A DNA stretch of 64,000 bases from CBDBKL01 sp965116215 (lineage in GTDB: Bacteria; Bdellovibrionota; Bdellovibrionia; Bdellovibrionales; JAKFYE01). The notes below the pieces were generated by a model that ran no database searches, was not told the DNA's origin, and saw only the letters and a list, made by a program, of their open reading frames with translations. Positions 34,203 to 44,417 of the stretch are shown here, piece by piece. Numbering within the stretch: the stretch's first letter is position 1; each line of letters starts with the position of its first letter. The DNA lies in contig OZ220494.1 in NCBI GenBank assembly GCA_965116215.1, forward strand, positions 1,116,001-1,180,000, written 5' to 3'. The position numbers were made by a program, and so were the translations under genes.

Positions 34203-35408
34203 ATGAATCATATGAAAATAGTATTCGCTCTAGCTATTATGGCCCTACTATATACAACATATATCAGTTCACCCTTTTCAACTCAAACAGTGAGCAATGA
34301 TAAACCATCTGGCATTTTTAAAATAAACAGAGTGGTAAAAGTCTCACAAAATTTAATAAACCGTGAACCCGCCGACTCACAAGTTGCTGACAAACAGAAC
34401 TCTTTTATCATTATCAACACAAGAGATATCGAAAGGGATTCTACAACAAGCACAGAGTCCATTCTTCCTGCTGAGTTAGGGCGAACAAAAACAACGACTT
34501 GGTCTGACTATAAGATAAAGATAGAGCGAATAGATTTTTTAGGCGAGCAACAATACGAAGTAACGATAACAAGTGATGACTGCTCATCACTTACACAAAG
34601 TTATATGATCTCCGAAATAAAAGACGATAGAGATATAAAACAGCGTCTCAAAGCACTTATAGATAAACAGGCCTGTCGATCATCCAAAACTGTGAGAGCT
34701 ACAAAAAGGGAAACTATAGATAAAAACCAAAAAGACAATCGCAATACAGAGAACATAGAAATAGATAACCAACTTATTGCTATCTCTGAACTGGCTACAA
34801 ATGGTCAGCATGATAAAGCTCATGAAAAACGCAAAAAATTAGAAAAAAAAGTATGTCAAATAGAGAATAACTCATTATGTGCAGAAGTAAAACTTGAGGA
34901 GACTCTTCATCACCTTATTGAAAATAGTAAATCCATTCAAGAAATCAAAATACAGATCCAGAATCACTACACGCAACTAGAAGAGCAAAAACATCAACTA
35001 GAGACTAGAGGGTCAAGTCTTGAGGCTCGTCAACTCTTTAATAAGGAACTCTCTGATTTCAAATTTGAAATAAAAAGTCGATTTAGTCCCTCCAAGATAG
35101 CTCGTAACAGTAAGCTATCTCAGTTGACTTGGTTATCTTTTAAAAAAGAATTTGACGAACTTTTTAAAAATGAACCTTCACCCTTTAATGTTCCAGTATC
35201 AAATCAACGCTCTGGCAAAGGGATGGGTTGTCTGCCTAAAGCCACAGATGGTCTCCCTATAGATGGTTCACCATGTGTACTCTCTTCGAAATCTCATTTG
35301 AATAAAACCACACGACAAGAAAATGAGAAATGGTCTCGATCGAATAATTCGCAACGAGCTGGCAATATTTCTAAATCTCATCGGAATATAAGGCGCAGGA
35401 AAAATTAG
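34203..35408 (+). CDS. Exported protein of unknown function, paralogue 2
   Basis: 401 residues. The N-terminus is nearly the same as in the gene at 32410 (MKIVFALAIMALLYTTYISS; NLINREPADSQVADKQ). The two then diverge, keeping a helical core (about 170-320, strongly charged, including LETRGSSLEARQLFN) but lacking the Asn/Tyr repeats. The C-terminus is basic (RRRKN). Conserved Cys residues occur near DDCSSL and DKQACRSSK. No family recognised. The pair seems to arise from a tandem duplication that included the leader. Confidence 0.75.
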   Translation: MNHMKIVFALAIMALLYTTYISSPFSTQTVSNDKPSGIFKINRVVKVSQNLINREPADSQVADKQNSFIIINTRDIERDSTTSTESILPAELGRTKTTTWSDYKIKIERIDFLGEQQYEVTITSDDCSSLTQSYMISEIKDDRDIKQRLKALIDKQACRSSKTVRATKRETIDKNQKDNRNTENIEIDNQLIAISELATNGQHDKAHEKRKKLEKKVCQIENNSLCAEVKLEETLHHLIENSKSIQEIKIQIQNHYTQLEEQKHQLETRGSSLEARQLFNKELSDFKFEIKSRFSPSKIARNSKLSQLTWLSFKKEFDELFKNEPSPFNVPVSNQRSGKGMGCLPKATDGLPIDGSPCVLSSKSHLNKTTRQENEKWSRSNNSQRAGNISKSHRNIRRRKN

Positions 35409-35429
35409 AAGAGATTTCCTGTGAGTTTG

Positions 35430-36794
35430 TTAAAATTGAACAGCTAATTTTGTCTCTAAACCAAGAGCCATTTGGTTCTGCGCCTGATTTTGGGCAAATC
35501 CTGAACCAGGAAACAATAACCCCACACCACTGACCCACATAAGATATTCATGAGGCCTATAGCTCATACTGGCATTCCACTCCAAACCGAGGTTTCTTCC
35601 ATGGCCAGCATTAGCTTTTTCCAGAAAAGCATAGAGTAGGGATGTTTTAGCAATCCACTTTTCCCCTAAAAATTTCCAACGTAAACCCGGGTTAATGTAA
35701 ATAGCATTGGCAACACGTTCTACATCTGCACGAGCAGACACGGCTCGAGGGCCATTACCTGTTTGTAAAACATCACCACGCCCTAAAACATGATTAAATA
35801 ACAGCATCCCCACATCATAATTTCTATCAAATAAAAACCCCTCATATTTATTCGACGTTCCCTCATCATCTCCCGTTGCATAACCCAAATTGGTGAAAAA
35901 TTCCAAACGCCTACCGGGTTTCCAGTCTATTTCTCCGGCAATACCAAACCCTCCCAACTCAACTGACTGATCCCCTATGTGTCCACTGAGAAAGGCTGTT
36001 TCAACACCCACTTCAAACTGCCCAGTCTGTTTTCCAACAAAAATATTAAATTGATGTGCACTCATCTTCCTAGCAACTGCACCCGAGCCGCCTGTCCAAC
36101 CAAAATCTCTTCTCTGATCACCCGACTTTTTCGCTGTGTAAAGAAGCCCTATACTCAAATCCGTATCTGGATTATCGTACTGAACGTGCAACATAAGATC
36201 CAAGGCCTCATCCTTTGCCAAAGACCTCTCTGCTCTATCTCTATTATCTGGGTTATTCACCTGCTCATTACCAGAGTCAATCCTCCATCCCTGCCACCTC
36301 ACAACAAGAGGCATAATAAAAAGATGACCCATCACAACCTTATAACCGAGCATATCTAAGGTATCGATACTATGAGCAAACTTCTTCTCACCACTGCTAT
36401 AAGACATCCCCAAACCAAAATGAAATGGAGCCCTTCCCAATAAAACAGCACCATACTCATTCACCCACTGAAGATAAAGATGAGTCACCTGAAAAGAGTT
36501 CGCAGAACCTATGGATTCTGCTGTATCATTGCCTAAAAAATCACCCAAACCTATAGGATGGTTTTCATTATTAAAGAGATCAAACCGCCCATGAATTTTT
36601 AATCCATCAGCTGCAATAATTTGAGGCTTTAAAACAAAATGATGAAGAACATAAGACTTGTCCCCATCTTCTAAAAGAGTTGGATTTTGCAAAGAAAAAA
36701 TCTCAAATCTATATTGACCAGACCAATTTAAATTTGCGCCAAATAATGGTAAACTTAAGAATAAGAAATAAATAAACGAAATAACCTTTAACAT
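35430..36794 (-). CDS. Outer-membrane beta-barrel protein (porin / alginate-export-like)
   Basis: 454 residues from ATG 36792-36794, which follows GAGG; a longer upstream frame lacks a site. After a signal peptide (MLKVISFIYFLFLSLPLFGA) the mature protein opens with LNWSGQYRFEIF and continues with alternating hydrophobic/aromatic strands, such as LYLQWVNEYGAVLLGRAPFHFGLG, and ends in Phe (LETKLAVQF), typical for outer-membrane barrels. The style resembles AlgE-like export porins, but the substrate cannot be inferred. It is convergent with the second exported paralogue, with a 21-bp gap. Confidence 0.75.
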   Translation of the reverse strand: MLKVISFIYFLFLSLPLFGANLNWSGQYRFEIFSLQNPTLLEDGDKSYVLHHFVLKPQIIAADGLKIHGRFDLFNNENHPIGLGDFLGNDTAESIGSANSFQVTHLYLQWVNEYGAVLLGRAPFHFGLGMSYSSGEKKFAHSIDTLDMLGYKVVMGHLFIMPLVVRWQGWRIDSGNEQVNNPDNRDRAERSLAKDEALDLMLHVQYDNPDTDLSIGLLYTAKKSGDQRRDFGWTGGSGAVARKMSAHQFNIFVGKQTGQFEVGVETAFLSGHIGDQSVELGGFGIAGEIDWKPGRRLEFFTNLGYATGDDEGTSNKYEGFLFDRNYDVGMLLFNHVLGRGDVLQTGNGPRAVSARADVERVANAIYINPGLRWKFLGEKWIAKTSLLYAFLEKANAGHGRNLGLEWNASMSYRPHEYLMWVSGVGLLFPGSGFAQNQAQNQMALGLETKLAVQF

Positions 36795-36905
36795 AAAAAA
36801 CCTCACACTATGCAATAATAAAATAAGAGAAACGCTAGCCTCTTGAAGTTCTATTTTATTCATATCCATTGAGCAAGCAGGATACAGAGGGGACAATGCA
36901 CAACG

Positions 36906-37175
36906 TCACTCTCCTCTACGCTGTCGTTCCTCCTCAAAGTATTTTTGGTACAAAATATTCCATTCATCTGTCCCCTCCAGAACACCTCTTTTCAGGGAAC
37001 GTATTTTTACACAGACCTTTTTATCTATTTCTACTTCCATAGAAAGAAAGGATTGAATAGCCCTTTTTGCTGAACGCAAGGCTCTCACTTTATCTTCACA
37101 TTCTAAAAGATTTTCTTTATATAATCCGTCAACAATAATATGTGCAAAATGCGTTTGACGCTCCTCACTTAACAC
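36906..37175 (-). CDS. DUF507 family protein (second of pair)
   Basis: 89 residues. The pattern LSEERQTHFAHIIVDGLYKENLLECED near the N-terminus and the basic helix ALRSAKRAIQSFL fit DUF507, a small family found mainly in delta-proteobacteria and relatives. The function is unknown. The GTG start overlaps the stop of the upstream DUF507 gene by one base (TAGTG), so translation is coupled. Confidence 0.7.
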   Translation of the reverse strand: MLSEERQTHFAHIIVDGLYKENLLECEDKVRALRSAKRAIQSFLSMEVEIDKKVCVKIRSLKRGVLEGTDEWNILYQKYFEEERQRRGE

Positions 37176-37438
37176 TACAGGATAACTCCTTTTTTTTCGG
37201 CCAATTTTTTCTTCACCATTGAAAACATTTTGTGAGACTCAAAATCCTGACCCTCTAATTGCTCTAACATTTGACGGGCTTCTTTCTCTATAGCCTTTTC
37301 TTTCTCAAACTCATCATGAATTAACCGAACACCGCAACGAGCCGCTTGATCTTTGCCTTGTGTAAAGATTCCCGAATTCTGAGCTTCTATTTCATCAAGA
37401 ACACAGTTCACTAAGGTTTCTATTTGTTTTTTCTTCAT
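37175..37438 (-). CDS. DUF507 family protein (first of pair)
   Basis: 87 residues from ATG 37436-37438; an upstream TTG would extend it over the divergent PBP start. It begins MKKKQIETLVNCVLDEIEAQN and is mostly charged helix, with LIHDEFEKEKAIEKEARQML in the middle. It appears to be a DUF507 partner of the following gene, and the one-base overlap suggests equal amounts of both proteins, perhaps a heterodimer. This is inference from arrangement and family resemblance. Confidence 0.6.
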   Translation of the reverse strand: MKKKQIETLVNCVLDEIEAQNSGIFTQGKDQAARCGVRLIHDEFEKEKAIEKEARQMLEQLEGQDFESHKMFSMVKKKLAEKKGVIL

Positions 37439-37466
37439 ACTTTGACTACAAATCTCTAAACTTATA

Positions 37467-39806
37467 ATGTCAAGCAAAGTGAAGATATCACATGTTTTAC
37501 TTCTATCTACCCTCTGTCTATTGAGTGCCCTTTTCTTTTGGCTTTACCAACTGGATAAAACAATTCAAGCAAAACTTAAGAGCGGGCAGTTTATTCCCTC
37601 CCTAGAGTTTTATTCCCTTCCGGAACAATGGTTCAAGGGGTATAGACTCTCCATTAAAGAGGCACTTGAAAAGTTAAGAACTGCTGGTTATGTTGAAAGT
37701 CCAGAAACAACACGCTTAGGTTATCATCATTATAGAGTTTGGAATGCCGAGTTCTGTGAGATTTTCCTAGGCCAAATGTTTGTACAAGGCACTACAGAGT
37801 GTATCGCCTTTCGCAATAAACCACCACAAAATACAGAGCATCTACAAATTGTTGCCATAGGGCCAACTGAAACTATTTTTGAAGTCTATATCTCCTCACC
37901 CACACAGGTTGTCGATTCTGTTGAAATGTACCCTGAACTCTTGGCTCAATATTACAATGAAAAACCTGTTCTGCGTAAGACAGTAGAACTCAGTGATATT
38001 CCACAATCCTGCCTAAATGCCCTTTTGGCAGTAGAAGACGCTGAGTTCTTAGAGCATAGGGGTTTTAGTTTCAAAGCCATGACAAGGGCTTTCTTTAGAA
38101 ACATCTTTACATCTTCTGGGCTTCAGGGTGGAAGCACTATCACTCAGCAACTTGTAAAAAATGACTTTTTATCCCATGAAAAAACTCTTAAAAGAAAAAT
38201 AATTGAACTGGCAATGAGTATTGTACTTGAGATCCGTACACATAAGGATCTGATTTTAGAAACCTATATCAATACAATTTATTTAGGACAAAATGGACCT
38301 TTTGAAGTTCGCGGATATGGGGCCGCCAGTACATTTTACTTTGGAAAAAACATTGAAGGTCTCAATATTCAAGAATGTGCTCTGCTTGCAGCTATTATCA
38401 ATAGTCCCGGTCGTTATAATCCTTTTTTAAAGCCAGAAAACGCTCTAAAGCGTAGGGCACATGTACTTCACCGTATGAAAGAGTTAAAACATATTGATTC
38501 CGTTCAGCACGATCAGGCGATAAAAAGTGCCCTCCCCGAAAAGCATCTTCGCTCACTGAAAGAGCCAGCACCCTACTATATAGACTCAGTTCGCAAGCAA
38601 CTTCAAAAACTAAACATTGATATAGCAAACGGACTACGTATTTACACAGCCATGGATCAAAGAGCACAATCTTTAGCACAAAAGGCTGTTCATGAAAGTC
38701 TGGATGATCTAGAGTCCTGGTTCAAATCTCTGAAAGAAAAGTCCAAAACAAAAACATTACAAGGTAGTCTTATCGTCTCTGATCCCAAAAGAGGATTTGT
38801 TCTAGCTTCTGTGGGGGGAAGGGACTTTAAAGTCTCCCAATTTAACCGCATACTCACAGCTCAACGACAAGTGGGCTCCATTATGAAGCCCATTGTCTAT
38901 TTGACAGCCTTAGAAAGTTTAACTGGAAAGGGAGAGCCCTACACTCCTCTAACTCTCCTCAATGATACACCCTTTCATCATAAATATGAAAACCAACAGT
39001 GGTCTCCACAAAACTTTAAGGAAAAATATTTTGGACAAATTCCCATGTACTTTGCCCTCAAGTCCTCATTAAATAGTGCGACAGCTCGACTCGCTCTGGA
39101 TGTCGGTTTAACACAAATTATTGATATGGCTAGACGATTAGGAATCACTGCAAATATCCAACCTGTACCTGCCCTTTCCTTGGGGGCCTATGAAATAACA
39201 ATCTTTGAAGTTCTCCAAGCCTACTCCACACTGAGCCAATTGGGCATGAGACAAACACTTTCATTTATAACTCATATCACAGATAAAGACGGCCATGAAA
39301 TCTGGAGACATCCATCCCATAATCCTCAAAATGTGGTCGCTAAAGAGTCGGTCTCCGTTCTCGTTGGGATGTTGAAACAAGTTCTAAAAAATGGAACAGG
39401 TCGATCTATTATAAAATCAGGATTTCATCATCCTGCTGCAGGCAAAACAGGAACAACATCAAATTATAGAGACGCTTGGTTTGCTGGGTTCACACCTCTT
39501 CTAGCCGCTGTGTCTTGGGTGGGTTATGACGATAACAGTGCACATGGGTTAACAGGGGCATCAGGAGCCCTTCCCATTTGGATACGATTTATGAAAGACT
39601 ACAGTAAAGATTTTCCACCTATTGATTTTGAGTGGTCAGATCTGACAGAGCCCATCCAACTGAGCATCAATTTTCAAGAGCGTCTCAATGTTCCAAATTC
39701 CCCCAAAAATCCACTCACCCCTATAGAGCTTATTTTCTTAAAAACTTCACTTGACGATAAAAAACGGACTTTGATTGAAAATACAACAAAGAGAACTGGA
39801 CTTTAA
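37467..39806 (+). CDS. Bifunctional penicillin-binding protein 1 (class A)
   Basis: 779 residues. One N-terminal membrane helix (VLLLSTLCLLSALFFWLYQ), a small domain (about 60-160) like the UB2H region of PBP1b, then a GT51 transglycosylase: VEDAEFLEHRGFSFKAM near 190, GGSTITQQLVKN near 221. The transpeptidase part carries SIMK (SxxK, near 471), SLNSATA (SxN, near 532) and KTGTTSNYRDAW (KTG, near 655). It polymerises and cross-links peptidoglycan. Length and the small N-terminal domain resemble PBP1b more than PBP1a. Divergent from the DUF507 pair with 28 bp between starts. Confidence 0.92.
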   Translation: MSSKVKISHVLLLSTLCLLSALFFWLYQLDKTIQAKLKSGQFIPSLEFYSLPEQWFKGYRLSIKEALEKLRTAGYVESPETTRLGYHHYRVWNAEFCEIFLGQMFVQGTTECIAFRNKPPQNTEHLQIVAIGPTETIFEVYISSPTQVVDSVEMYPELLAQYYNEKPVLRKTVELSDIPQSCLNALLAVEDAEFLEHRGFSFKAMTRAFFRNIFTSSGLQGGSTITQQLVKNDFLSHEKTLKRKIIELAMSIVLEIRTHKDLILETYINTIYLGQNGPFEVRGYGAASTFYFGKNIEGLNIQECALLAAIINSPGRYNPFLKPENALKRRAHVLHRMKELKHIDSVQHDQAIKSALPEKHLRSLKEPAPYYIDSVRKQLQKLNIDIANGLRIYTAMDQRAQSLAQKAVHESLDDLESWFKSLKEKSKTKTLQGSLIVSDPKRGFVLASVGGRDFKVSQFNRILTAQRQVGSIMKPIVYLTALESLTGKGEPYTPLTLLNDTPFHHKYENQQWSPQNFKEKYFGQIPMYFALKSSLNSATARLALDVGLTQIIDMARRLGITANIQPVPALSLGAYEITIFEVLQAYSTLSQLGMRQTLSFITHITDKDGHEIWRHPSHNPQNVVAKESVSVLVGMLKQVLKNGTGRSIIKSGFHHPAAGKTGTTSNYRDAWFAGFTPLLAAVSWVGYDDNSAHGLTGASGALPIWIRFMKDYSKDFPPIDFEWSDLTEPIQLSINFQERLNVPNSPKNPLTPIELIFLKTSLDDKKRTLIENTTKRTGL

Positions 39807-39939
39807 ACATAAGAACTTCTCCAATAACATTTTTCATTCTATAGAGACTACGTATAATGAAATGAACTTTACAGATTTTCTAAAATAGGATAAGTCTTAG
39901 CATTTATAAGAAGAAACACTGACAAAATAGAAAGAACAC

Positions 39940-42690
39940 GTGTCCCACAAGCCCTCCTATAAAGAAACCATTTTACTTCCTAAAACACACTTTCCAATGC
40001 GAGCTAACTTAGCCGAAACTGAACCTCAAATGATCCAATCATGGATCAAAAACAGGATCTATGAAAAGGTTTTAAAAAAAAATATGAATCGCAAGAACTT
40101 CACGCTCACTGATGGTCCACCTTATGCGAATGGGCACCTACATATGGGCCACGCTTTAAACAAAATATTAAAGGACATTGTTATTAAGTATAAGAACATC
40201 TCAGGCCATTATGCTCCTTATATTCCGGGATGGGATTGCCATGGACTACCTATTGAGTTGGATGTCACAAAAAAACTTGGCCCCAAACAAAAGCAGATGA
40301 GTGATTCTAAAATCCGTCAATTGTGTAGAGAGAATGCTCATAAATGGGTGGATGTACAAAAAGAACAATTTATTCGCTACGGTTTATTTGGAGATTGGCA
40401 AAATCCTTATCTGACAATGCACCCTGAATATGAAGCCGAAGAAGTACGTACTCTTGCCAGAATTTTAAAAACGGGAACTCTTTATAGGGGGAAAAAACCC
40501 GTTTACTGGTGCCTTCCTCTACAGACAGCTCTGGCTGAGGCTGAAGTGGAATACAAAGAACATAAAAGTCCATCTATTTATGTGAAATTCTTCTTAGATG
40601 AAAAAAGTTCTCAACAATTAGATTTAGAGTCTCGTTCGACCCTCATTATATGGACAACAACCCCATGGACACTTCCTGCTAATTTAGCTTTGGCTGTCCA
40701 TAAAGATTTTGAATATGGCGTTTTCCAAGTGGATGATGAAAAATTTATTTTTGCCAAAGATTTGAAAAAATTTTTTGAAGAGCAAACAGGAATACATTTG
40801 GGTTCTCCTATCAAAACCTTCAAGGGAAAAGAGCTGGAAGGTTTAAACGCCAAACACCCTTTCATTAATAGAAATTCACTTATCGTCATAGGTTCTCATG
40901 TGACCTTAGATACAGGCACAGGGGTGGTCCATACAGCCCCAGGACATGGACAAGATGATTATCATATAGGTCTAAAATATAATTTACCAATTCTCAGTCC
41001 CGTTGGCCCTGATGGAAAATACACAGAAGAGTATAAAGAACTGGAGGGAACAAACGTCTTTGAAGCCAATGCGCTAATTATAGAACAAATAAAAAAATCG
41101 GGACATTTAATAAAAAGTATGGAGGTCACTCATAGCTATCCGCATTGCTGGAGAACAAAAACACCTTTGATTTTTAGAGCGACATCACAATGGTTTATTA
41201 GAATGGATCATGATTCTTATAATATTCGAAAAAAAGCTTTAACTTCTATTAAAAACATAAAATGGATTCCCCAGTGGGGTGAAAAGCGCATCACAGCGAT
41301 GTTGGAAAACAGACCGGACTGGTGCCTCAGTCGTCAAAGGATATGGGGTGTTCCCATTCCTGTATTTTTCTGTGATCAGTGCAATCAGGCTCTTGTTGAT
41401 CCACAGGTCATGTTAAAAATCGCAGATATTATGGAGAAAGATGGAGGGATAGAGGCATTCCATTCACACTCTACTCAAGATCTTGTAGGAAACAAAACTT
41501 GTTCTTGTGGCTCCAATCAGTTCCACAAGTGTAAAGATATTTTAGATGTTTGGTTCGATAGTGGAGTTTGTTTCTCTGCTGTTCAGAAAAAAAGAAAAGG
41601 TATGAAGCAACCCGCTGACCTCTACCTAGAGGGGAGTGACCAGCATAGGGGTTGGTTTCATACAAGTTTACTCGCCAGTATTGCCTCAGAAGATCAAGCC
41701 CCTTACGAAGCTGTACTCACACATGGTTTTGTCATGTGGTCTAAGGGACAAAAAATGTCTAAGAGCTTAGGCAATATTGTTAACCCCAAAGACATCATAA
41801 AGGGAAAGGGAGCAGAGATTTTAAGACTTTGGGTCGCTCATGAAGACTATTCTCAGGATCTGACATGTGAGCCTAAAGCCTTTGAGAGAGTGACAGAAAC
41901 ATATAGACGCCTAAGAAATACAATGCGTTTCCTCTTAGGCAATCTTCATGATTTCAATGCATCAGACGATCTTATACCCTATAACAAAATGGAGGATCTT
42001 GATAAATATGCTCTATCACAATTAAGTGCTCTCACAAAGAAGTGCCATATCTATTATGACAACTATGAGTTTTACAAAGTCTACCATGCTTTAAATCAAT
42101 TTTTTACAGTCTTTCTTTCCAGTTTTTATTTAGATATTTTAAAGGATCGTCTTTACACATGGAAAAAAAATGGAAAGCCTAGACGGTCCGCTCAATCCAC
42201 CTTACATCATTTATTATGGACCCTCTGTCCCATCATGTCTCCCATATTGAGCTTTCTCTCTGAAGAGACATATTCACATCTTAAAGAGGATAAAAAAGAA
42301 AGTGTATTTTTGGAAGACTACCCAACAATCCCTGCAGATTGGGAAAATGAAAAATTAGATACTCACTTTGAAGAGCTATTGAAAATACGCTCAGATGTTT
42401 CCAAGTCCTTAGAAGAATTACGAATAAAAAGGATTATAGGATCAAGTCTTGAAGCAGAAATTGAAATATCAGCAGAAGGGCAACAGCTCTCATTGCTTAA
42501 ACTGTATGAAGAAAATCTTTTTCACTTTTTCATTGTTTCAAGAGTGACTCTAGAAGAAGGAAAGTATAGAATCCACTCTATAAAATCACCTGGGGTAAAA
42601 TGTGAAAGATGTTGGAATTTTTATGAAAAGCATAGGGAAGATCATAAATTTCCTTCAGCATGTCCCAAATGTGTTGAGGCTCTAACGTGA
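39940..42690 (+). CDS. ileS: Isoleucyl-tRNA synthetase
   Basis: 916 residues from a GTG start. The class I signatures are DGPPYANGHLHMGHALNKIL (HIGH motif) near residue 48 and KMSKSLGN near 605. The editing domain contains TTTPWTLPANLA, and the C-terminal zinc motif is CERCWNFYEK...CPKC. It charges tRNA-Ile. The next gene, lspA, overlaps by four bases, and lgt follows, a grouping also seen in many proteobacteria (ileS-lspA). Confidence 0.97.
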   Translation: MSHKPSYKETILLPKTHFPMRANLAETEPQMIQSWIKNRIYEKVLKKNMNRKNFTLTDGPPYANGHLHMGHALNKILKDIVIKYKNISGHYAPYIPGWDCHGLPIELDVTKKLGPKQKQMSDSKIRQLCRENAHKWVDVQKEQFIRYGLFGDWQNPYLTMHPEYEAEEVRTLARILKTGTLYRGKKPVYWCLPLQTALAEAEVEYKEHKSPSIYVKFFLDEKSSQQLDLESRSTLIIWTTTPWTLPANLALAVHKDFEYGVFQVDDEKFIFAKDLKKFFEEQTGIHLGSPIKTFKGKELEGLNAKHPFINRNSLIVIGSHVTLDTGTGVVHTAPGHGQDDYHIGLKYNLPILSPVGPDGKYTEEYKELEGTNVFEANALIIEQIKKSGHLIKSMEVTHSYPHCWRTKTPLIFRATSQWFIRMDHDSYNIRKKALTSIKNIKWIPQWGEKRITAMLENRPDWCLSRQRIWGVPIPVFFCDQCNQALVDPQVMLKIADIMEKDGGIEAFHSHSTQDLVGNKTCSCGSNQFHKCKDILDVWFDSGVCFSAVQKKRKGMKQPADLYLEGSDQHRGWFHTSLLASIASEDQAPYEAVLTHGFVMWSKGQKMSKSLGNIVNPKDIIKGKGAEILRLWVAHEDYSQDLTCEPKAFERVTETYRRLRNTMRFLLGNLHDFNASDDLIPYNKMEDLDKYALSQLSALTKKCHIYYDNYEFYKVYHALNQFFTVFLSSFYLDILKDRLYTWKKNGKPRRSAQSTLHHLLWTLCPIMSPILSFLSEETYSHLKEDKKESVFLEDYPTIPADWENEKLDTHFEELLKIRSDVSKSLEELRIKRIIGSSLEAEIEISAEGQQLSLLKLYEENLFHFFIVSRVTLEEGKYRIHSIKSPGVKCERCWNFYEKHREDHKFPSACPKCVEALT

Positions 42691-43178
42691 AGGTGAAATA
42701 TTTACTTCTCTTAGCAATTTCTGGGGCTATTATTACTCTTGATCAGCTCACTAAGATTTACATACACACACACTTTCGACTCCATGAATCTGTTCATGTG
42801 ATCCCTGGTTTTTTTGATCTCACACATATAAGAAATCCAGGGGCAGCTTTTGGTCTCTTTGCAGAATCTCATCCTGCTTTTCGGGACAATTTTTTTCTTA
42901 TTGTCCCTGTCTTAGCTATTGCCTTCATTCTTTACACCTTAAGATCCACTCATAATAAGATAGAGATTTTTGCACTTTCTCTTATCTGCGGTGGAGCATT
43001 GGGTAACTATATAGACAGATTAAAATTTGGTTACATTGTTGATTTTCTAGATTTTTATATAAAAGAGGCACACTATCCAGCCTTCAATGTTGCAGATATG
43101 TCTATTGTTTCTGGAGTTATTCTCATGACTCTCACTATGATCTGTCATGCAAAAAAACAAAAAAGAACTGTTGCCTAA
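42687..43178 (+). CDS. lspA: Lipoprotein signal peptidase (signal peptidase II)
   Basis: 163 residues with four membrane segments. The family boxes LDQLTKIY, IRNPGAAFGLF, GGALGNYIDRLKFGYIVDFLDFY and FNVADMSI are all present; the two catalytic Asp lie in VDFLDF and NVADMS. It removes the signal peptide of prolipoproteins after diacylglyceryl modification by Lgt, encoded just downstream. The GTG start overlaps the ileS stop. Confidence 0.96.
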   Translation: MKVKYLLLLAISGAIITLDQLTKIYIHTHFRLHESVHVIPGFFDLTHIRNPGAAFGLFAESHPAFRDNFFLIVPVLAIAFILYTLRSTHNKIEIFALSLICGGALGNYIDRLKFGYIVDFLDFYIKEAHYPAFNVADMSIVSGVILMTLTMICHAKKQKRTVA

Positions 43179-43287
43179 TTCCTTTTCAAAAACTCACAAT
43201 ACGATTACACTCTTTAAGAGAGAAAGAATGAAAACTAGAGGATATCACTTATTGCAGCAGATCCCAGATCGGGCTAAGGAATAAAAC

Positions 43288-44166
43288 ATGAATTATATTC
43301 ATAACTTGGACCCTATTATTTTCTCTTTAGGCCCTCTGACCATCCGCTGGTATGGCATGATGTATTTGATTGGTTTTTTCTTGGGATGGCGATTGTTAAG
43401 TCAACGTTGGAAAAAGGGATTATATTCCTTAAATCCAGATCAAAGTGGAAATCAACTCACAATAATTATATTTTTTATGATGCTTTTTGCACGCTTAGCC
43501 TATGTTTTTATATACAACTGGGATCAATATGCACAACAGCCAACAGAAATATTTAAAGTTTGGCATGGTGGTCTCTCCTATCATGGTGCTGCAATCGGTT
43601 TTGTTTTAGCCATGATTATTTATGGAAAAATAATACGTGTTCATCTGTTCCATATTGCGGATGGAATTGTTCTGGGAGCTGCTCAAGGTGTCTTTTTTGG
43701 ACGATTGGGTAATTTTATTAATGGAGAGCTAGTCGGACGAACCACCGATATGCCTTGGGGTGTGATTTTCCCAGCTTATGGAAACACACCCAGACATCCT
43801 TCTCAACTCTACCAAGCTCTTATGGAAGGACTATTAACCTTTGTCATCCTTTTATTCATTGAAAAATATGAACGAAAAAAAGGATACGCTCCAAAACCTC
43901 ATATTCCTTCAAAGAAAGAGAAGAAGAAAAAGAAAGTACGCAATATAGAATGGAAAAGAACCGGAATTCTCGCATCTTCGTATCTTATCCTCTACGGGTT
44001 ATTTAGATTTATTATCGAGTTTTTTAGAGAGCCGGATCCACAACTAGGTTATTACTTTGGTTGGATGACAATGGGTCAAATACTCTGCACCCTAATGATG
44101 ACCACTGGAACCCTCCTTTTGATAATAAGGATTAAAAAACCCATCCCCACAAGATATGTCAGATAA
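43288..44166 (+). CDS. lgt: Prolipoprotein diacylglyceryl transferase
   Basis: 292 residues. Membrane segments alternate with family motifs: IRWYGMMYLIGF near 20-33, VWHGGLSYHGAAIGF near 90, and GRLGNFINGELVGRTTDMPWG near 140 (the Lgt signature with catalytic Arg). It transfers diacylglycerol to the lipobox Cys. A Lys-rich insertion (about 203-222, HIPSKKEKKKKKVRN) sits in a cytoplasmic loop and is not typical. The many lipoproteins in this window are natural substrates. A 109-bp spacer separates it from lspA. Confidence 0.95.
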   Translation: MNYIHNLDPIIFSLGPLTIRWYGMMYLIGFFLGWRLLSQRWKKGLYSLNPDQSGNQLTIIIFFMMLFARLAYVFIYNWDQYAQQPTEIFKVWHGGLSYHGAAIGFVLAMIIYGKIIRVHLFHIADGIVLGAAQGVFFGRLGNFINGELVGRTTDMPWGVIFPAYGNTPRHPSQLYQALMEGLLTFVILLFIEKYERKKGYAPKPHIPSKKEKKKKKVRNIEWKRTGILASSYLILYGLFRFIIEFFREPDPQLGYYFGWMTMGQILCTLMMTTGTLLLIIRIKKPIPTRYVR

Positions 44167-44417
44167 ATATTCACTTCATTTTCAATCAAAATAATCTTCT
44201 TATAGAGAATAAGTGTTATCTAAAACATTCTCTATCCCTTCTGAAGTTATGGTTTTATTTCATGAAAAGTACTTTTCAAGTGATTGAATATCGAGATCAA
44301 TGAATGATAAAAAAATCAATGACGTTCATTTCATTTTCAATTCAAGTATTCTCCTTGATCTTAACAAAAAACTTCATTACTTCGGTTTTATTCTTAAACT
44401 TTAAAAAGGAGAATTTT

